A stretch of DNA of 12,534 nt, taken from contig PGYF01000071.1 in assembly GCA_002839535.1 (NCBI GenBank), forward strand, positions 1-12,534, read 5' to 3'. This DNA comes from Nitrospira bacterium HGW-Nitrospira-1 (GTDB lineage: Bacteria > Nitrospirota > Thermodesulfovibrionia > Thermodesulfovibrionales > UBA6898). Under the pieces are notes generated by a model. That model searched no databases and was not told the DNA's origin. It worked only from the letters and a program-made list of their open reading frames with translations. Positions 1 to 6,505 of this stretch are shown here, in pieces. Within the stretch, counting starts at the first letter, position 1. The number at the start of each line of letters is the position of its first letter. A program made the translations under genes and the position numbers.

Positions 1-60
1 GTGTAAGTGCAGTAATGTATTCAGCTGACCAGTACTAATAGGCCGTGTGGCTTGACCCTT
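1..60 (+). rRNA. rrl: 23S rRNA, 3' end (partial)
   Basis: The first ~60 bases match the conserved 3' end of bacterial 23S rRNA: a GTGTAAG stretch, then GACCAGTACTAATAGGCCGTG and a GGCTTGACC end, equivalent to the last ~60 nt of the E. coli molecule. The 5' part lies outside the window. A T-rich spacer of about 80 nt separates it from the 5S gene, the standard rrn order. The exact mature 3' end is uncertain by a few bases. Confidence 0.93.
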
Positions 61-142
61 ACTTTTTTTTCCTCCTGTTGTCAAAAATGTGTTGTAAAAG
101 TGATTGTATTAATGTTATTATTATTTCTTGGAAATTAAGGTT

Positions 143-258
<116 letters not shown>

Positions 259-264
259 TTAAAA

Positions 265-296
265 AAGAAAGGCTCGGTGAAAACCGGGCCTTTTTA
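265..296. terminator. Bidirectional intrinsic terminator (rrn operon and CBS gene)
   Basis: An 8-bp stem (271-278 with 283-290, one G-U pair) closed by a GAAA tetraloop, followed by TTTTTAATTT on the plus strand. On the minus strand the same hairpin is followed by TTTCTTTTTT, because the plus strand carries an A-rich tract at 261-270. It can therefore stop rRNA transcription from the left and serve as a backstop for the convergent CBS-domain gene from the right. Confidence 0.85.
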
Positions 297-325
297 ATTT
301 ATGCGCCCAGCAGGGCACAGACAGT

Positions 326-367
326 CCCCTCCCCTGCCTGTGCATTATACACAGACAAGAGGAGGGG
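326..367 (-). other. Long RNA hairpin downstream of the CBS-domain gene
   Basis: In minus-strand RNA, 367-350 can pair with 326-342. The stem is about 17 bp with one bulged U and a few G-U pairs, around a 7-nt loop (343-349, UAUAAUG). The stem base is CCCCUCC with GGAGGGG. G-U pairs in the minus RNA become A-C mismatches in the plus RNA, so the structure favours the minus strand. It lies ~42 nt past the CBS gene stop and has no T tract of its own. It may protect the mRNA 3' end or cause pausing before the T-flanked terminator at 265-296. A further small GCCC/GGGC hairpin lies at 304-315. Confidence 0.55.
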
Positions 368-409
368 GTTTATGTGAGGGCGGTGTTTTCTAATCTCTGT
401 TCAGGGTCG

Positions 410-784
410 TTATACGGCTTTCTCCAGAATGTCTCTTACAGAGATCATGCCGGCAAGGCGATGCTCGGATATCACAGGCGCTCTGTTTATATTCGCATGC
501 GCCAACAGGCGGGCTGCATATCTTACATCAAGATTGGGGTTAATAGTGATGCATGGCTTTGTCATTATTTCATGAACATCTACACCGTTCGGGTCAAGCC
601 CCTTTCCGACTACCTTAAAAACAATATCTCTCTGGGAGATCATTCCATAGGCGTCGTCCTCGTTTCTTCTATCGACAATCAGAGCGTGAAGCCTGGTTTC
701 CTTCATCTTCTTTGCTGCCTCCGCAACTGTTGCCATGCCGTCAATTGTTACAACCTTTGTTGACATAATATCTTTTACCTTCAT
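410..784 (-). CDS. Two-CBS-domain protein
   Basis: A 124-residue protein made almost entirely of a tandem CBS (Bateman) module. CBS1 spans about residues 3-58, from the KDIMSTKVVTI opening to the GMISQRDIVFKVV end. CBS2 spans about 69-122, from VHEIMTKPCITI to GMISVRDILEKAV. Such pairs typically bind adenosine nucleotides (AMP, ATP, SAM) and act as cytosolic energy or ligand sensors. No enzymatic, transport or DNA-binding domain is attached, so its partner is unknown. The ATG at 784 is preceded by AAGGAGG (795-801) at ~10 nt. Upstream lies a consensus sigma-54 promoter (838-853) and a dyad at 969-989, and the next gene upstream encodes a sigma-54 activator. I infer conditional, activator-dependent expression. 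Confidence 0.9.
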   Translation of the reverse strand: MKVKDIMSTKVVTIDGMATVAEAAKKMKETRLHALIVDRRNEDDAYGMISQRDIVFKVVGKGLDPNGVDVHEIMTKPCITINPNLDVRYAARLLAHANINRAPVISEHRLAGMISVRDILEKAV

Positions 785-837
785 TCGTTTAAAACCTCCT
801 TTATTTTTTTTGTTCCGGCCGGATCACTAAGTATACA

Positions 838-853
838 AGCAATTGCCATGCCA
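838..853 (-). promoter_or_regulatory. Sigma-54 (RpoN) promoter of the CBS-domain gene
   Basis: Read on the minus strand this is TGGCATGGCAATTGCT. It fits every fixed position of TGGCAYRNNNNTTGCW, with the required GG-N10-GC spacing of the -24 and -12 elements. The predicted transcription start is near 827, giving a leader of about 43 nt with AAGGAGG in it before the ATG at 784. The orientation, distance and neighbouring activator gene all agree. Confidence 0.8.
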
Positions 854-968
854 ATTTATATATTGGCGGATACCTATCTAAAATAGCCCATAAAAGCCTT
901 TGCTAATATTGGATTTCAAGAATCAGATACAAGTGTGTGATGCAGGTCAAAATTCAAGATGTGAAGAA

Positions 969-989
969 CCCTGTGCCAAGAGCACAGGG
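969..989. promoter_or_regulatory. Perfect dyad, candidate activator-binding (UAS) site
   Basis: CCCTGTGC and GCACAGGG, separated by 5 nt, form a perfect 8-bp inverted repeat. Its centre (979) is about 150 bp upstream of the transcription start predicted from the sigma-54 promoter, within the usual 80-200 bp range for enhancer-binding proteins. No T tract follows it on either strand, which argues against a simple terminator for the upstream regulator gene. The assignment to the neighbouring regulator is inference. Confidence 0.5.
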
Positions 990-1013
990 CGTCAAAAGTC
1001 AAAACAAATTTAT

Positions 1014-1062
1014 TCTGTCATTCTCCGGCTTGACCCCCGCATCAAGCATGCCCTCTGTCATT
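1014..1062. repeat. Possible dispersed intergenic repeat fragment
   Basis: TCTGTCATT occurs twice, exactly 40 bp apart (1014-1022 and 1054-1062). Between the copies is a dyad GCTTGA (1028-1033) / TCAAGC (1042-1047). The overall look (TGTCATTCTCCGGCTTGACC) resembles the short mobile palindromic repeats common in intergenic DNA of many bacteria. No second copy lies in the window, so this rests on general resemblance. The rest of the 785-1165 spacer contains the sigma-54 promoter and the 969-989 dyad, and no gene I can support. Confidence 0.35.
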
Positions 1063-1165
1063 AAAAACAGATTGAGCTTTAAAAGGCTAAAAGCACAAAT
1101 ATCAACATCTTGCAACACATATATAAACATAAATAAACTGTCGAAACAGAACTGCGCAAGGTTGT

Positions 1166-2521
1166 TTAGCGGACGTCTTCTGAGCCTGATTTTAGTTTCT
1201 TATATAATGTAGTTCTGTTAATGTCCAGCATCCTTGCCGCCAATGCCTTATTTCTCCCGCATTGGCTGACAGCGCTGAGACAGTCTTCAAGGGTAACCTT
1301 TTTGTATGATTTTCTTCTTTTTTTGCCCAATGCCCCATGCTCCATGCCCGATGTTTCATTATTCGGCAAAACTGTTTGTGAGACACTGCGCATGTCCAGC
1401 TTCTTCATATCCGGGGGCAGGGGATCTACTGTTATATAGTCGCCTTTGGCGCATATAAGGGCATATTCAATCACATTGATTATTTCCCTCGCGTTTCCCG
1501 GCCAATCATATCTCATAAAAATATCCATGGCCTCTGATGTTACGCCTCTTACGGCCTTACAACTCTTTTGTTCAAATTTCTTTAAATAATACATCACAAG
1601 CGCCGGAATATCTTCTCTTCTTTCTCTGATAGGAGGCAGGCATATTGGAATCACATTCAATCTGTAATAAACGTCCTCCCTGAATCTTCCCTTTTTGATT
1701 TCTTCCTTGATGTTTTTATTGGTAGCGGCTACAACCCGCACATCAACAGTAATTGTCTTGTTGCTGCCGAGTTTCTCAAAGCTCTTGTCCTGTAAAACCC
1801 TCAGAAGCTTGGCTTGAAGGCCGGGGCTTATCTCTGCAATCTCATCAAGAAATATAGTCCCTCCATCCGCTATCTCAAATCTCCCTTTTTTGTCGGTTAA
1901 TGCGCCTGTAAATGCTCCCTTAATATGTCCGAATAATTCGTTCTCGATGAGTGTTTCAGGAAAAGCGGCGCAATTCATTGTTATAAACGGGAAGCCCTTT
2001 CTCTTGCTGTTCTGATGTATCATCTTTGCAATGAGTTCCTTGCCTGTTCCGGATTCGCCCTGGATAAGCACCGACGCATCGGTTGGAGCGGTAATTCTGA
2101 TGAGATCAAGAATTGCTTCCATCTTTTCGTTTCGTGTGATAAAGGAGATTTCTTTATTTCTGTTTTTTATTTCTTCCTCTACATCTTTCATCAGGCTTAT
2201 ATCTTTAAAGACAAATGCCTTCCATGGCCCGTCAAGGGAGCTCTTTAAGGGGACAAATTTAAACGTTATCAATATATGCTTTTCATTGCCATCCGGCATT
2301 TTGAGTTCAATGATCTGTTCGCCTGCCAAATTAACTTCACTGCCTTCTATAAAGACTTCGTCAATGTGGGATCCCAAAAGTCTTGCCGCATTTTTGCCGA
2401 GTATTTCAGCGCCTGGCTCGCTGATCCATCGAATGGCATTATTGCCGTCAACAAGGATGACTCCCTCATCAAGATGATTAAACAATCTCTTAATATCCAG
2501 GCCGTACTTTTCAAAATCCAT
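1166..2521 (-). CDS. PAS-containing sigma-54-dependent transcriptional activator (enhancer-binding protein)
   Basis: A 451-residue activator from the ATG at 2521. Order: N-terminal PAS-type sensor (about residues 10-115), short linker, AAA+ sigma-54 interaction domain (about 130-365), then a C-terminal Fis-type helix-turn-helix (about 410-447, ending RTTLYKKLK). Visible motifs are Walker A GESGTGKE (~155-162), the sigma-54 contact loop GAFTGA (~202-207), Walker B GTIFLDE (~221-227) and the RFREDVYYRLN arginine-finger region. There is no receiver domain, so it probably senses a ligand or redox state through PAS rather than phosphorylation. An in-frame GTG at 2536 is an alternative start, but the AAGGG motif (2536-2540) overlaps it and fits the ATG at 2521 better, although at a long 14-nt spacing. 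Its likely target is the downstream CBS-domain gene. Confidence 0.92.
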   Translation of the reverse strand: MDFEKYGLDIKRLFNHLDEGVILVDGNNAIRWISEPGAEILGKNAARLLGSHIDEVFIEGSEVNLAGEQIIELKMPDGNEKHILITFKFVPLKSSLDGPWKAFVFKDISLMKDVEEEIKNRNKEISFITRNEKMEAILDLIRITAPTDASVLIQGESGTGKELIAKMIHQNSKRKGFPFITMNCAAFPETLIENELFGHIKGAFTGALTDKKGRFEIADGGTIFLDEIAEISPGLQAKLLRVLQDKSFEKLGSNKTITVDVRVVAATNKNIKEEIKKGRFREDVYYRLNVIPICLPPIRERREDIPALVMYYLKKFEQKSCKAVRGVTSEAMDIFMRYDWPGNAREIINVIEYALICAKGDYITVDPLPPDMKKLDMRSVSQTVLPNNETSGMEHGALGKKRRKSYKKVTLEDCLSAVSQCGRNKALAARMLDINRTTLYKKLKSGSEDVR

Positions 2522-2554
2522 GCTGTATTTTAACACCCTTGTCCAAAATAAGGG

Positions 2555-2691
2555 CAGTTGAGGCCAACTGCTGTCTCAACGTTGCGTTAACGTTCTGTCC
2601 GTCAAGGGCCTTAGTAGGATTACAGGTGCCATGCATATGCTGCATATTATACTGTTTCGGACAAACCAAAGCCTCGCAATATCCATGCGAG
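2555..2691. other. Dyad-rich divergent spacer
   Basis: The spacer between the activator gene and xseA carries several short symmetric sequences. CAGTTG/CAACTG with a 4-nt loop lies at 2555-2570. Two AACGTT palindromes start 11 bp apart (2578-2583 and 2589-2594). TGCATAT is repeated with a 9-bp period (2632-2638, 2641-2647). CTCGCA/TGCGAG with a 7-nt spacer lies at 2673-2691. I recognise no known RNA family or operator. They may be regulator sites for one or both divergent genes. Confidence 0.35.
2646..2651 (-). promoter_or_regulatory. Possible -10 element of the sigma-54 activator gene
   Basis: A perfect TATAAT on the minus strand, ~125 bp upstream of the activator start codon. No convincing -35 hexamer lies 16-18 bp upstream, so the promoter is weak, activator-dependent or spurious. 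Confidence 0.25.
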
Positions 2692-2744
2692 CATAATCCA
2701 ACTGCCGAATATAGGGTCATTCCGCTTGTCTAACGGTTATATAG

Positions 2745-2750
2745 TATAAT
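2745..2750 (+). promoter_or_regulatory. -10 element of xseA, close to the start codon
   Basis: A perfect TATAAT lies 12 nt before the xseA ATG, putting the expected transcription start about 5-6 nt upstream of the codon. No Shine-Dalgarno sequence is present, and an in-frame TAA sits one codon before the ATG. The -35 region is poor. This arrangement suggests leaderless or near-leaderless xseA mRNA. Confidence 0.45.
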
Positions 2751-2762
2751 TACACCTAAGCT

Positions 2763-4073
2763 ATGGAAGACCTTTTTTCAAATAACAAAACCCCTTTCAG
2801 CCTCTTTGAGCTGAATAATATTATTAAAAATGCGATCAGTGATGCACTGCCTGATACATACTGGGTCATGGCAGAAATTGCCGATACAAAGCTCAACCAG
2901 AAGGGACACTGCTATCTTGAGCTTGTCGAAAAAGAGGACAACAAGACTGTCGCACAGGCGAAGGCAAACATCTGGGCGTATGAATACCGCAAACTCAGCC
3001 TCAAATTCCAGACTGCGACAAACGAATCCCTGAAACCCGGGATGAAGGTCCTTCTCCTGGCTGCCGTAAACTTTCATGAAGTATACGGTCTGAGTCTTAA
3101 TGTCAGGGATATTGATCCCGCCTATACCATGGGCGAAATGGCGCTCAAAAAAAGAGAGGTGATCGAACGCCTGAGAAAAGAAGGGCTCATAGGACTCAAC
3201 AAGAGCCTCTCCTTGCCCATCGTCCCGCAAAAGATCGCTGTCATCTCTTCGCCTACAGCCGCAGGCTACGGTGATTTTTTTGGCCAGCTTGACAATAATC
3301 CCTATGGATACAAGTTCATCCATGTCCTGTTTCCGGCATTGATGCAGGGGGCCGGGGCTGAACAGTCCATTATCTCAGCCCTGAAGAACGTCGGACAAAA
3401 AAAAGACCGCTTTGACGTATTAGTCATCATCAGGGGCGGCGGCTCTGTTATTGACCTGGATTGCTTTGACAGCTACAACCTTGCCCTGCAGATTGCAAAA
3501 TTCCCTATGCCTGTGATCACCGGCATAGGCCATGAAAAAGACGATACTGTAGTTGATATGACGGCGCATACCAAAATGAAAACCCCTACCGCCGTTGCAG
3601 AGTTTCTTATATCAGGGCTCCGCAGTTTTGAGGAAACTGTCATAGGAATACAAAACCGTGTGGTAAAACATACGGAAAGATTTATCAGAGACGAAAATTA
3701 CGGACTGACAGTGCTTGCCCAAAGATTAAGCTTTATCTCAATACAGTTGACCGCATCCCTTAACACAAAAATAGACGGGATAGAAAAAGTTCTCAGGATT
3801 AACGTGCGGCAGTTCATACAGAAAGCCGGCAGCAGACTCGATAATTTTGAAAAGGTCGTAAGACTCCTTGATCCGGTAAATGTCCTTCAAAGAGGTTACA
3901 GCATTACACAGCATAAGGGAAAGATATTAAAAGATGCATCACTTCTCTGTAAAGGTGACGTTATTGTTACCAGCTTATTCAAAGGCATTATTTCCAGCGT
4001 TGTAGAGAACACAAAGGAGGCTGAAGAGTATGAGCAAGAGCAAGCAGTTGACCTATTCTCAGGCATTGACTGA
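2763..4073 (+). CDS. xseA: Exodeoxyribonuclease VII large subunit
   Basis: The catalytic subunit of exonuclease VII, which degrades single-stranded DNA to oligonucleotides in repair together with XseB. At 436 residues it is normal length. The N-terminal OB-fold (about 12-120) is followed by the nuclease domain with the RGGGS (224-228) and GHEKDDTVVD (256-265) motifs; the latter holds the conserved His and Asp of the active site. A helical C-terminal region follows. Family features such as NQKGHCYLELVEKE, FHEVYGLSLNVRDIDP and ISSPTAAGYGDF look closer to the Bacteroidota form than the proteobacterial one; this is from memory, not from an alignment. The start is fixed by a TAA one codon upstream. 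The gene overlaps xseB by 44 nt in another frame. Confidence 0.96.
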   Translation: MEDLFSNNKTPFSLFELNNIIKNAISDALPDTYWVMAEIADTKLNQKGHCYLELVEKEDNKTVAQAKANIWAYEYRKLSLKFQTATNESLKPGMKVLLLAAVNFHEVYGLSLNVRDIDPAYTMGEMALKKREVIERLRKEGLIGLNKSLSLPIVPQKIAVISSPTAAGYGDFFGQLDNNPYGYKFIHVLFPALMQGAGAEQSIISALKNVGQKKDRFDVLVIIRGGGSVIDLDCFDSYNLALQIAKFPMPVITGIGHEKDDTVVDMTAHTKMKTPTAVAEFLISGLRSFEETVIGIQNRVVKHTERFIRDENYGLTVLAQRLSFISIQLTASLNTKIDGIEKVLRINVRQFIQKAGSRLDNFEKVVRLLDPVNVLQRGYSITQHKGKILKDASLLCKGDVIVTSLFKGIISSVVENTKEAEEYEQEQAVDLFSGID

Positions 4074-4257
4074 GCTTGAAGAGATAATCAGTGAGATTGA
4101 GTCCGAAGAAATTAATGTGGACGTCCTTGCAGAAAAAGTCAGGAGAGCTGCCTATCTGATCAAGTTCTGTAAAGACAGACTGAGGAATACAGAGGAAGAG
4201 GTAAAAAAAGCGCTCTCCGAGATCAAAGGAACTGAAGAGACAGAGCAAGAAAAGTAA
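4030..4257 (+). CDS. xseB: Exodeoxyribonuclease VII small subunit
   Basis: A 75-residue XseB: a short all-helical protein that binds the XseA coiled-coil and controls the nuclease. The signature is TYSQALTELEEIISEIE, then LAEKVRRAAYLIKFCKDRL and an acidic, Lys-rich tail. The ATG is preceded by AAGGAGG (4014-4020) at 9 nt. It begins inside the 3' end of xseA (44-nt overlap), so the two are translationally linked and presumably made in fixed ratio. Like XseA, its wording (LIKFCKDRLRNTEEEV) recalls Bacteroidota homologues. Confidence 0.94.
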   Translation: MSKSKQLTYSQALTELEEIISEIESEEINVDVLAEKVRRAAYLIKFCKDRLRNTEEEVKKALSEIKGTEETEQEK

Positions 4258-4281
4258 AGATAAATTTTTTATGTTTTCCCC

Positions 4282-4303
4282 AAATGTTAAAAATGTTAAA
4301 ATG
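4282..4303 (+). repeat. Short AT-rich 9-bp tandem repeat
   Basis: AAATGTTAA occurs twice in direct succession (4282-4290, 4291-4299), followed by a partial third unit. It lies in the 171-nt spacer between xseB and panC. The second unit contains a TAAAAT that could serve as a weak -10 for panC, but the -35 match is poor. I see no terminator or riboswitch in this spacer. Confidence 0.4.
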
Positions 4304-4428
4304 TGGTCATTGGCAAGATTTCGCTTCTACAGAGAGAAATTCAACAAATTCTCAAGGGCTGACCCCTATGGCGACTCTCTATGGCTACTAATAAGATAAA
4401 AAAATAAGTGAGACGGCAGGAGATAGAT

Positions 4429-5277
4429 ATGGAACTGCTGAGAATTCCGCGGATAACACAGGACAGCTGCAAAAAACACCTCCTCAGGGGAAGGTCCCTG
4501 GGATTTGTTCCGACAATGGGCGCCCTTCATGCCGGGCATTTAAGCCTCATCAAAAGGGCAAAAATGGAAAATGACGTAGTGATTGTGAGCATTTTTGTAA
4601 ACCCTCTTCAGTTCGGTCCAGCCGAAGACCTCGACAAATATCCCAGAGATATTGAGGAGGATATCAGAAAACTGCGCCAGGAGGATATTGATATCCTCTT
4701 TCTCCCTGACAACAATCTTATGTATCCACAGAGTTTTTCTACCTCCATAGAAGTTGGTGCTCTTTCAGAAAGACTCTACGGCAAGTTCAGGCCAGGTCAC
4801 TTCAGGGGGGTAGCAACCGTTGTAGCAAAGCTTTTCAATATCATCACTCCTACCCGCGCATATTTCGGACAGAAGGATTTTCAGCAGACAGTCATCATAA
4901 AAAAAATGGCTAAGGACCTGAATTTCGACGTAGATATTATTGCCTGTCCGACTATGCGGGAACACGACGGCCTCGCCATGAGTTCAAGGAATGTATATCT
5001 CGATAAAGAGCAGCGCAGGGCTGCCTGCGTACTCTACCGGTGTCTCATCAAAGCATCAGACACGGTTCAGTCAGGGGTAACTTCGGGGAAAAAGATAAGG
5101 GAGTTGATGAAAGACATTATCTCGTCAGAACCGCTGATAGCCGGCATAGATTACGCATCTGTTTACGATCCTGAGACACTGGAAGAAGTTGATGAAATAA
5201 AAAATAACGTGCTTTTTGCTGTTGCGGTGAGGATAGGGAAGACCCGCCTTATAGACAATATTTTCTTGATTCTCTAA
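4429..5277 (+). CDS. panC: Pantothenate synthetase (pantoate--beta-alanine ligase)
   Basis: Joins pantoate and beta-alanine using ATP in the last step of pantothenate (vitamin B5, CoA precursor) synthesis; cytosolic. The 282-residue length is typical. Visible motifs are PTMGALHAGH with the HIGH-type HAGH at 34-37, IFVNPLQFGP, the pantoate-binding FRPGHFRGVATVV, YFGQKDFQQ, and the KMSKS-like region EHDGLAMSSRNVYL. The ATG at 4429 is chosen over an in-frame GTG at 4408 because AGGAG (4418-4422) lies 6 nt before it. No other pan genes are nearby. It converges on the RACo-like gene with only 13 nt between the stop codons and no visible terminator. Confidence 0.96.
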   Translation: MELLRIPRITQDSCKKHLLRGRSLGFVPTMGALHAGHLSLIKRAKMENDVVIVSIFVNPLQFGPAEDLDKYPRDIEEDIRKLRQEDIDILFLPDNNLMYPQSFSTSIEVGALSERLYGKFRPGHFRGVATVVAKLFNIITPTRAYFGQKDFQQTVIIKKMAKDLNFDVDIIACPTMREHDGLAMSSRNVYLDKEQRRAACVLYRCLIKASDTVQSGVTSGKKIRELMKDIISSEPLIAGIDYASVYDPETLEEVDEIKNNVLFAVAVRIGKTRLIDNIFLIL

Positions 5278-5290
5278 CAAACTGCAGCGC

Positions 5291-6505
5291 TTACGGGGAT
5301 TTTTTATACGCTTTTTTAACGGTCGGGAAAAGGTCCATATTTGTGTGCGGCAGAAAAAGCGCGGACATATATTCGTCCATAAAACCCCGCGAAGCAGAGA
5401 GCTCCACATAGGTCATCTTCCCGGCTATCTCCTCAGCCTCCTGACGCATATTCCGGGAAAGCAGGCAGAGATATGCGCCTGCAATAGAGGTATTGCCGAT
5501 AAACGAAAACTTCTCCTCAGGCAGGTCAGGGAGCATACCGATCATAATCGCCTTATCTATATCCAGGTAATTGCCAAAGCCGCCGGCAATATAAACACGT
5601 TTCACAATATCAAGCGAAAGCCCCACTTCCTTCAAAAGCACGGATACGCCTGCGTAAATAGCTGCCTTTGCCCGGATAACATTTCCGATGTCCGCCTCTG
5701 TCAGCGCAATATCCTTTAGTTCTCCCCTGTAAAGGATGAATTCCGGCCCTTCATCCCCGATCTTAATTCGGTCTGTTATAATATCTCCGGCGAACTTTCC
5801 TCTCCGGTCAATAAGTCCGGCGATAAAGAGCTCGGAAATAGCGTCTATCATGCCGGAACCGCAGATCCCAACCGGTTTTGTGTTTCCGACAACTCCAAGT
5901 GCGGGCTCGAAGGTTACCGGATCAATTTTTACGGATTCGATCGCTCCTTCGGTTGCCCTCATGCCGTGGCGTATGCCGCTTCCCTCAAAGCAAGGGCCCA
6001 TCGAACACGCGGCTGTTATCAACCATTCATTGTTGCCGACAGCTATCTCTCCGTTAGTGCCGATGTCCATAAAAAGCGCTATCTCAGGACTCCTGTGCAG
6101 CCTGGACGCCAATACCCCGGCCACAATGTCCCCGCCGACATAGCTTCCGACAGAAGGCAGCGTATACACAGGCGCCTGTGAATTTATCCGTATCCTGGCA
6201 GCGCCTGCCCTCCATACCGGGAATATATTAACGGTCGGTATGTAGGGTTCTTCCCTGATAGAAGACGTATCCAATCCCCAGAAAAGTTGCGACATGGTTG
6301 TATTGCCGGAGATAACAGCAGCAACAACATCATCCATGTTGACGCTATTTCTCTCCAGCACCGGCAAAAGCATATCATTGACGTCATCAACTACGGCATC
6401 CCGCAGTTCATTGATGCCGCCGCCTTCAGTGGCATGGACAATCCTCGTTATTACATCATCGCCATAACGCATCTGAAAGCACAACGGTCGTCGTCCCGAT
6501 ATCAA
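5291..6505 (-). CDS. ASKHA ATPase domain of a RACo/AcsV-like protein (C-terminal fragment)
   Basis: This frame encodes most of the DUF4445/ASKHA portion. It contains the RYGDDVITRI block, ISGNTTM (~66-71), a phosphate-2-like MDIGTNGEI (~146-154), GICGSGMID (~213-221), the adenosine-site YIAGGFGNYLDID (~305-317) and the family C-terminus (FLPHTNMDLFP). In RACo these parts bind ATP and drive reductive activation of the Co(II) corrinoid protein of the Wood-Ljungdahl pathway. The first ~11 residues (MISGRRPLCFQ) are out-of-frame reading of the preceding part, so real homology begins near the RYGDDV block. No RBS is seen at a possible internal ATG (6472), so it may not be made alone. Stop codon 13 nt from that of panC. 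Confidence 0.85.
   Translation of the reverse strand: MISGRRPLCFQMRYGDDVITRIVHATEGGGINELRDAVVDDVNDMLLPVLERNSVNMDDVVAAVISGNTTMSQLFWGLDTSSIREEPYIPTVNIFPVWRAGAARIRINSQAPVYTLPSVGSYVGGDIVAGVLASRLHRSPEIALFMDIGTNGEIAVGNNEWLITAACSMGPCFEGSGIRHGMRATEGAIESVKIDPVTFEPALGVVGNTKPVGICGSGMIDAISELFIAGLIDRRGKFAGDIITDRIKIGDEGPEFILYRGELKDIALTEADIGNVIRAKAAIYAGVSVLLKEVGLSLDIVKRVYIAGGFGNYLDIDKAIMIGMLPDLPEEKFSFIGNTSIAGAYLCLLSRNMRQEAEEIAGKMTYVELSASRGFMDEYMSALFLPHTNMDLFPTVKKAYKKSP

Noticed and set aside
374..763. 129-codon plus-strand open frame opposite the CBS-domain gene
   Set aside because: It lies antisense to a clear two-CBS-domain protein with a strong ribosome site and has no recognisable domain.
937..1212. 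91-codon plus-strand open frame
   Set aside because: It runs through the dyad, the repeat-like sequence and the end of the activator gene; the translation has low complexity and no family resemblance.
2615..2631. TGGCAC match on the minus strand upstream of the sigma-54 activator
   Set aside because: The -24 half is good, but the -12 position reads CC instead of GC after the 10-nt gap, so it fails the key requirement.
2511..2720. 69-codon minus-strand open frame in the divergent spacer
   Set aside because: It overlaps the activator start in another frame, has no ribosome site I can see and no familiar motif.
4311..4325. TGGCA...GCT upstream of panC resembling a sigma-54 promoter
   Set aside because: The GG to GC gap is 9 nt, not 10, which normally abolishes sigma-54 recognition.
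6456..6505. Programmed ribosomal frameshift joining the two RACo-like frames
   Set aside because: A frameshift would restore the frame but not the ~20 missing family residues, and no slippery heptamer with a following structure is evident.
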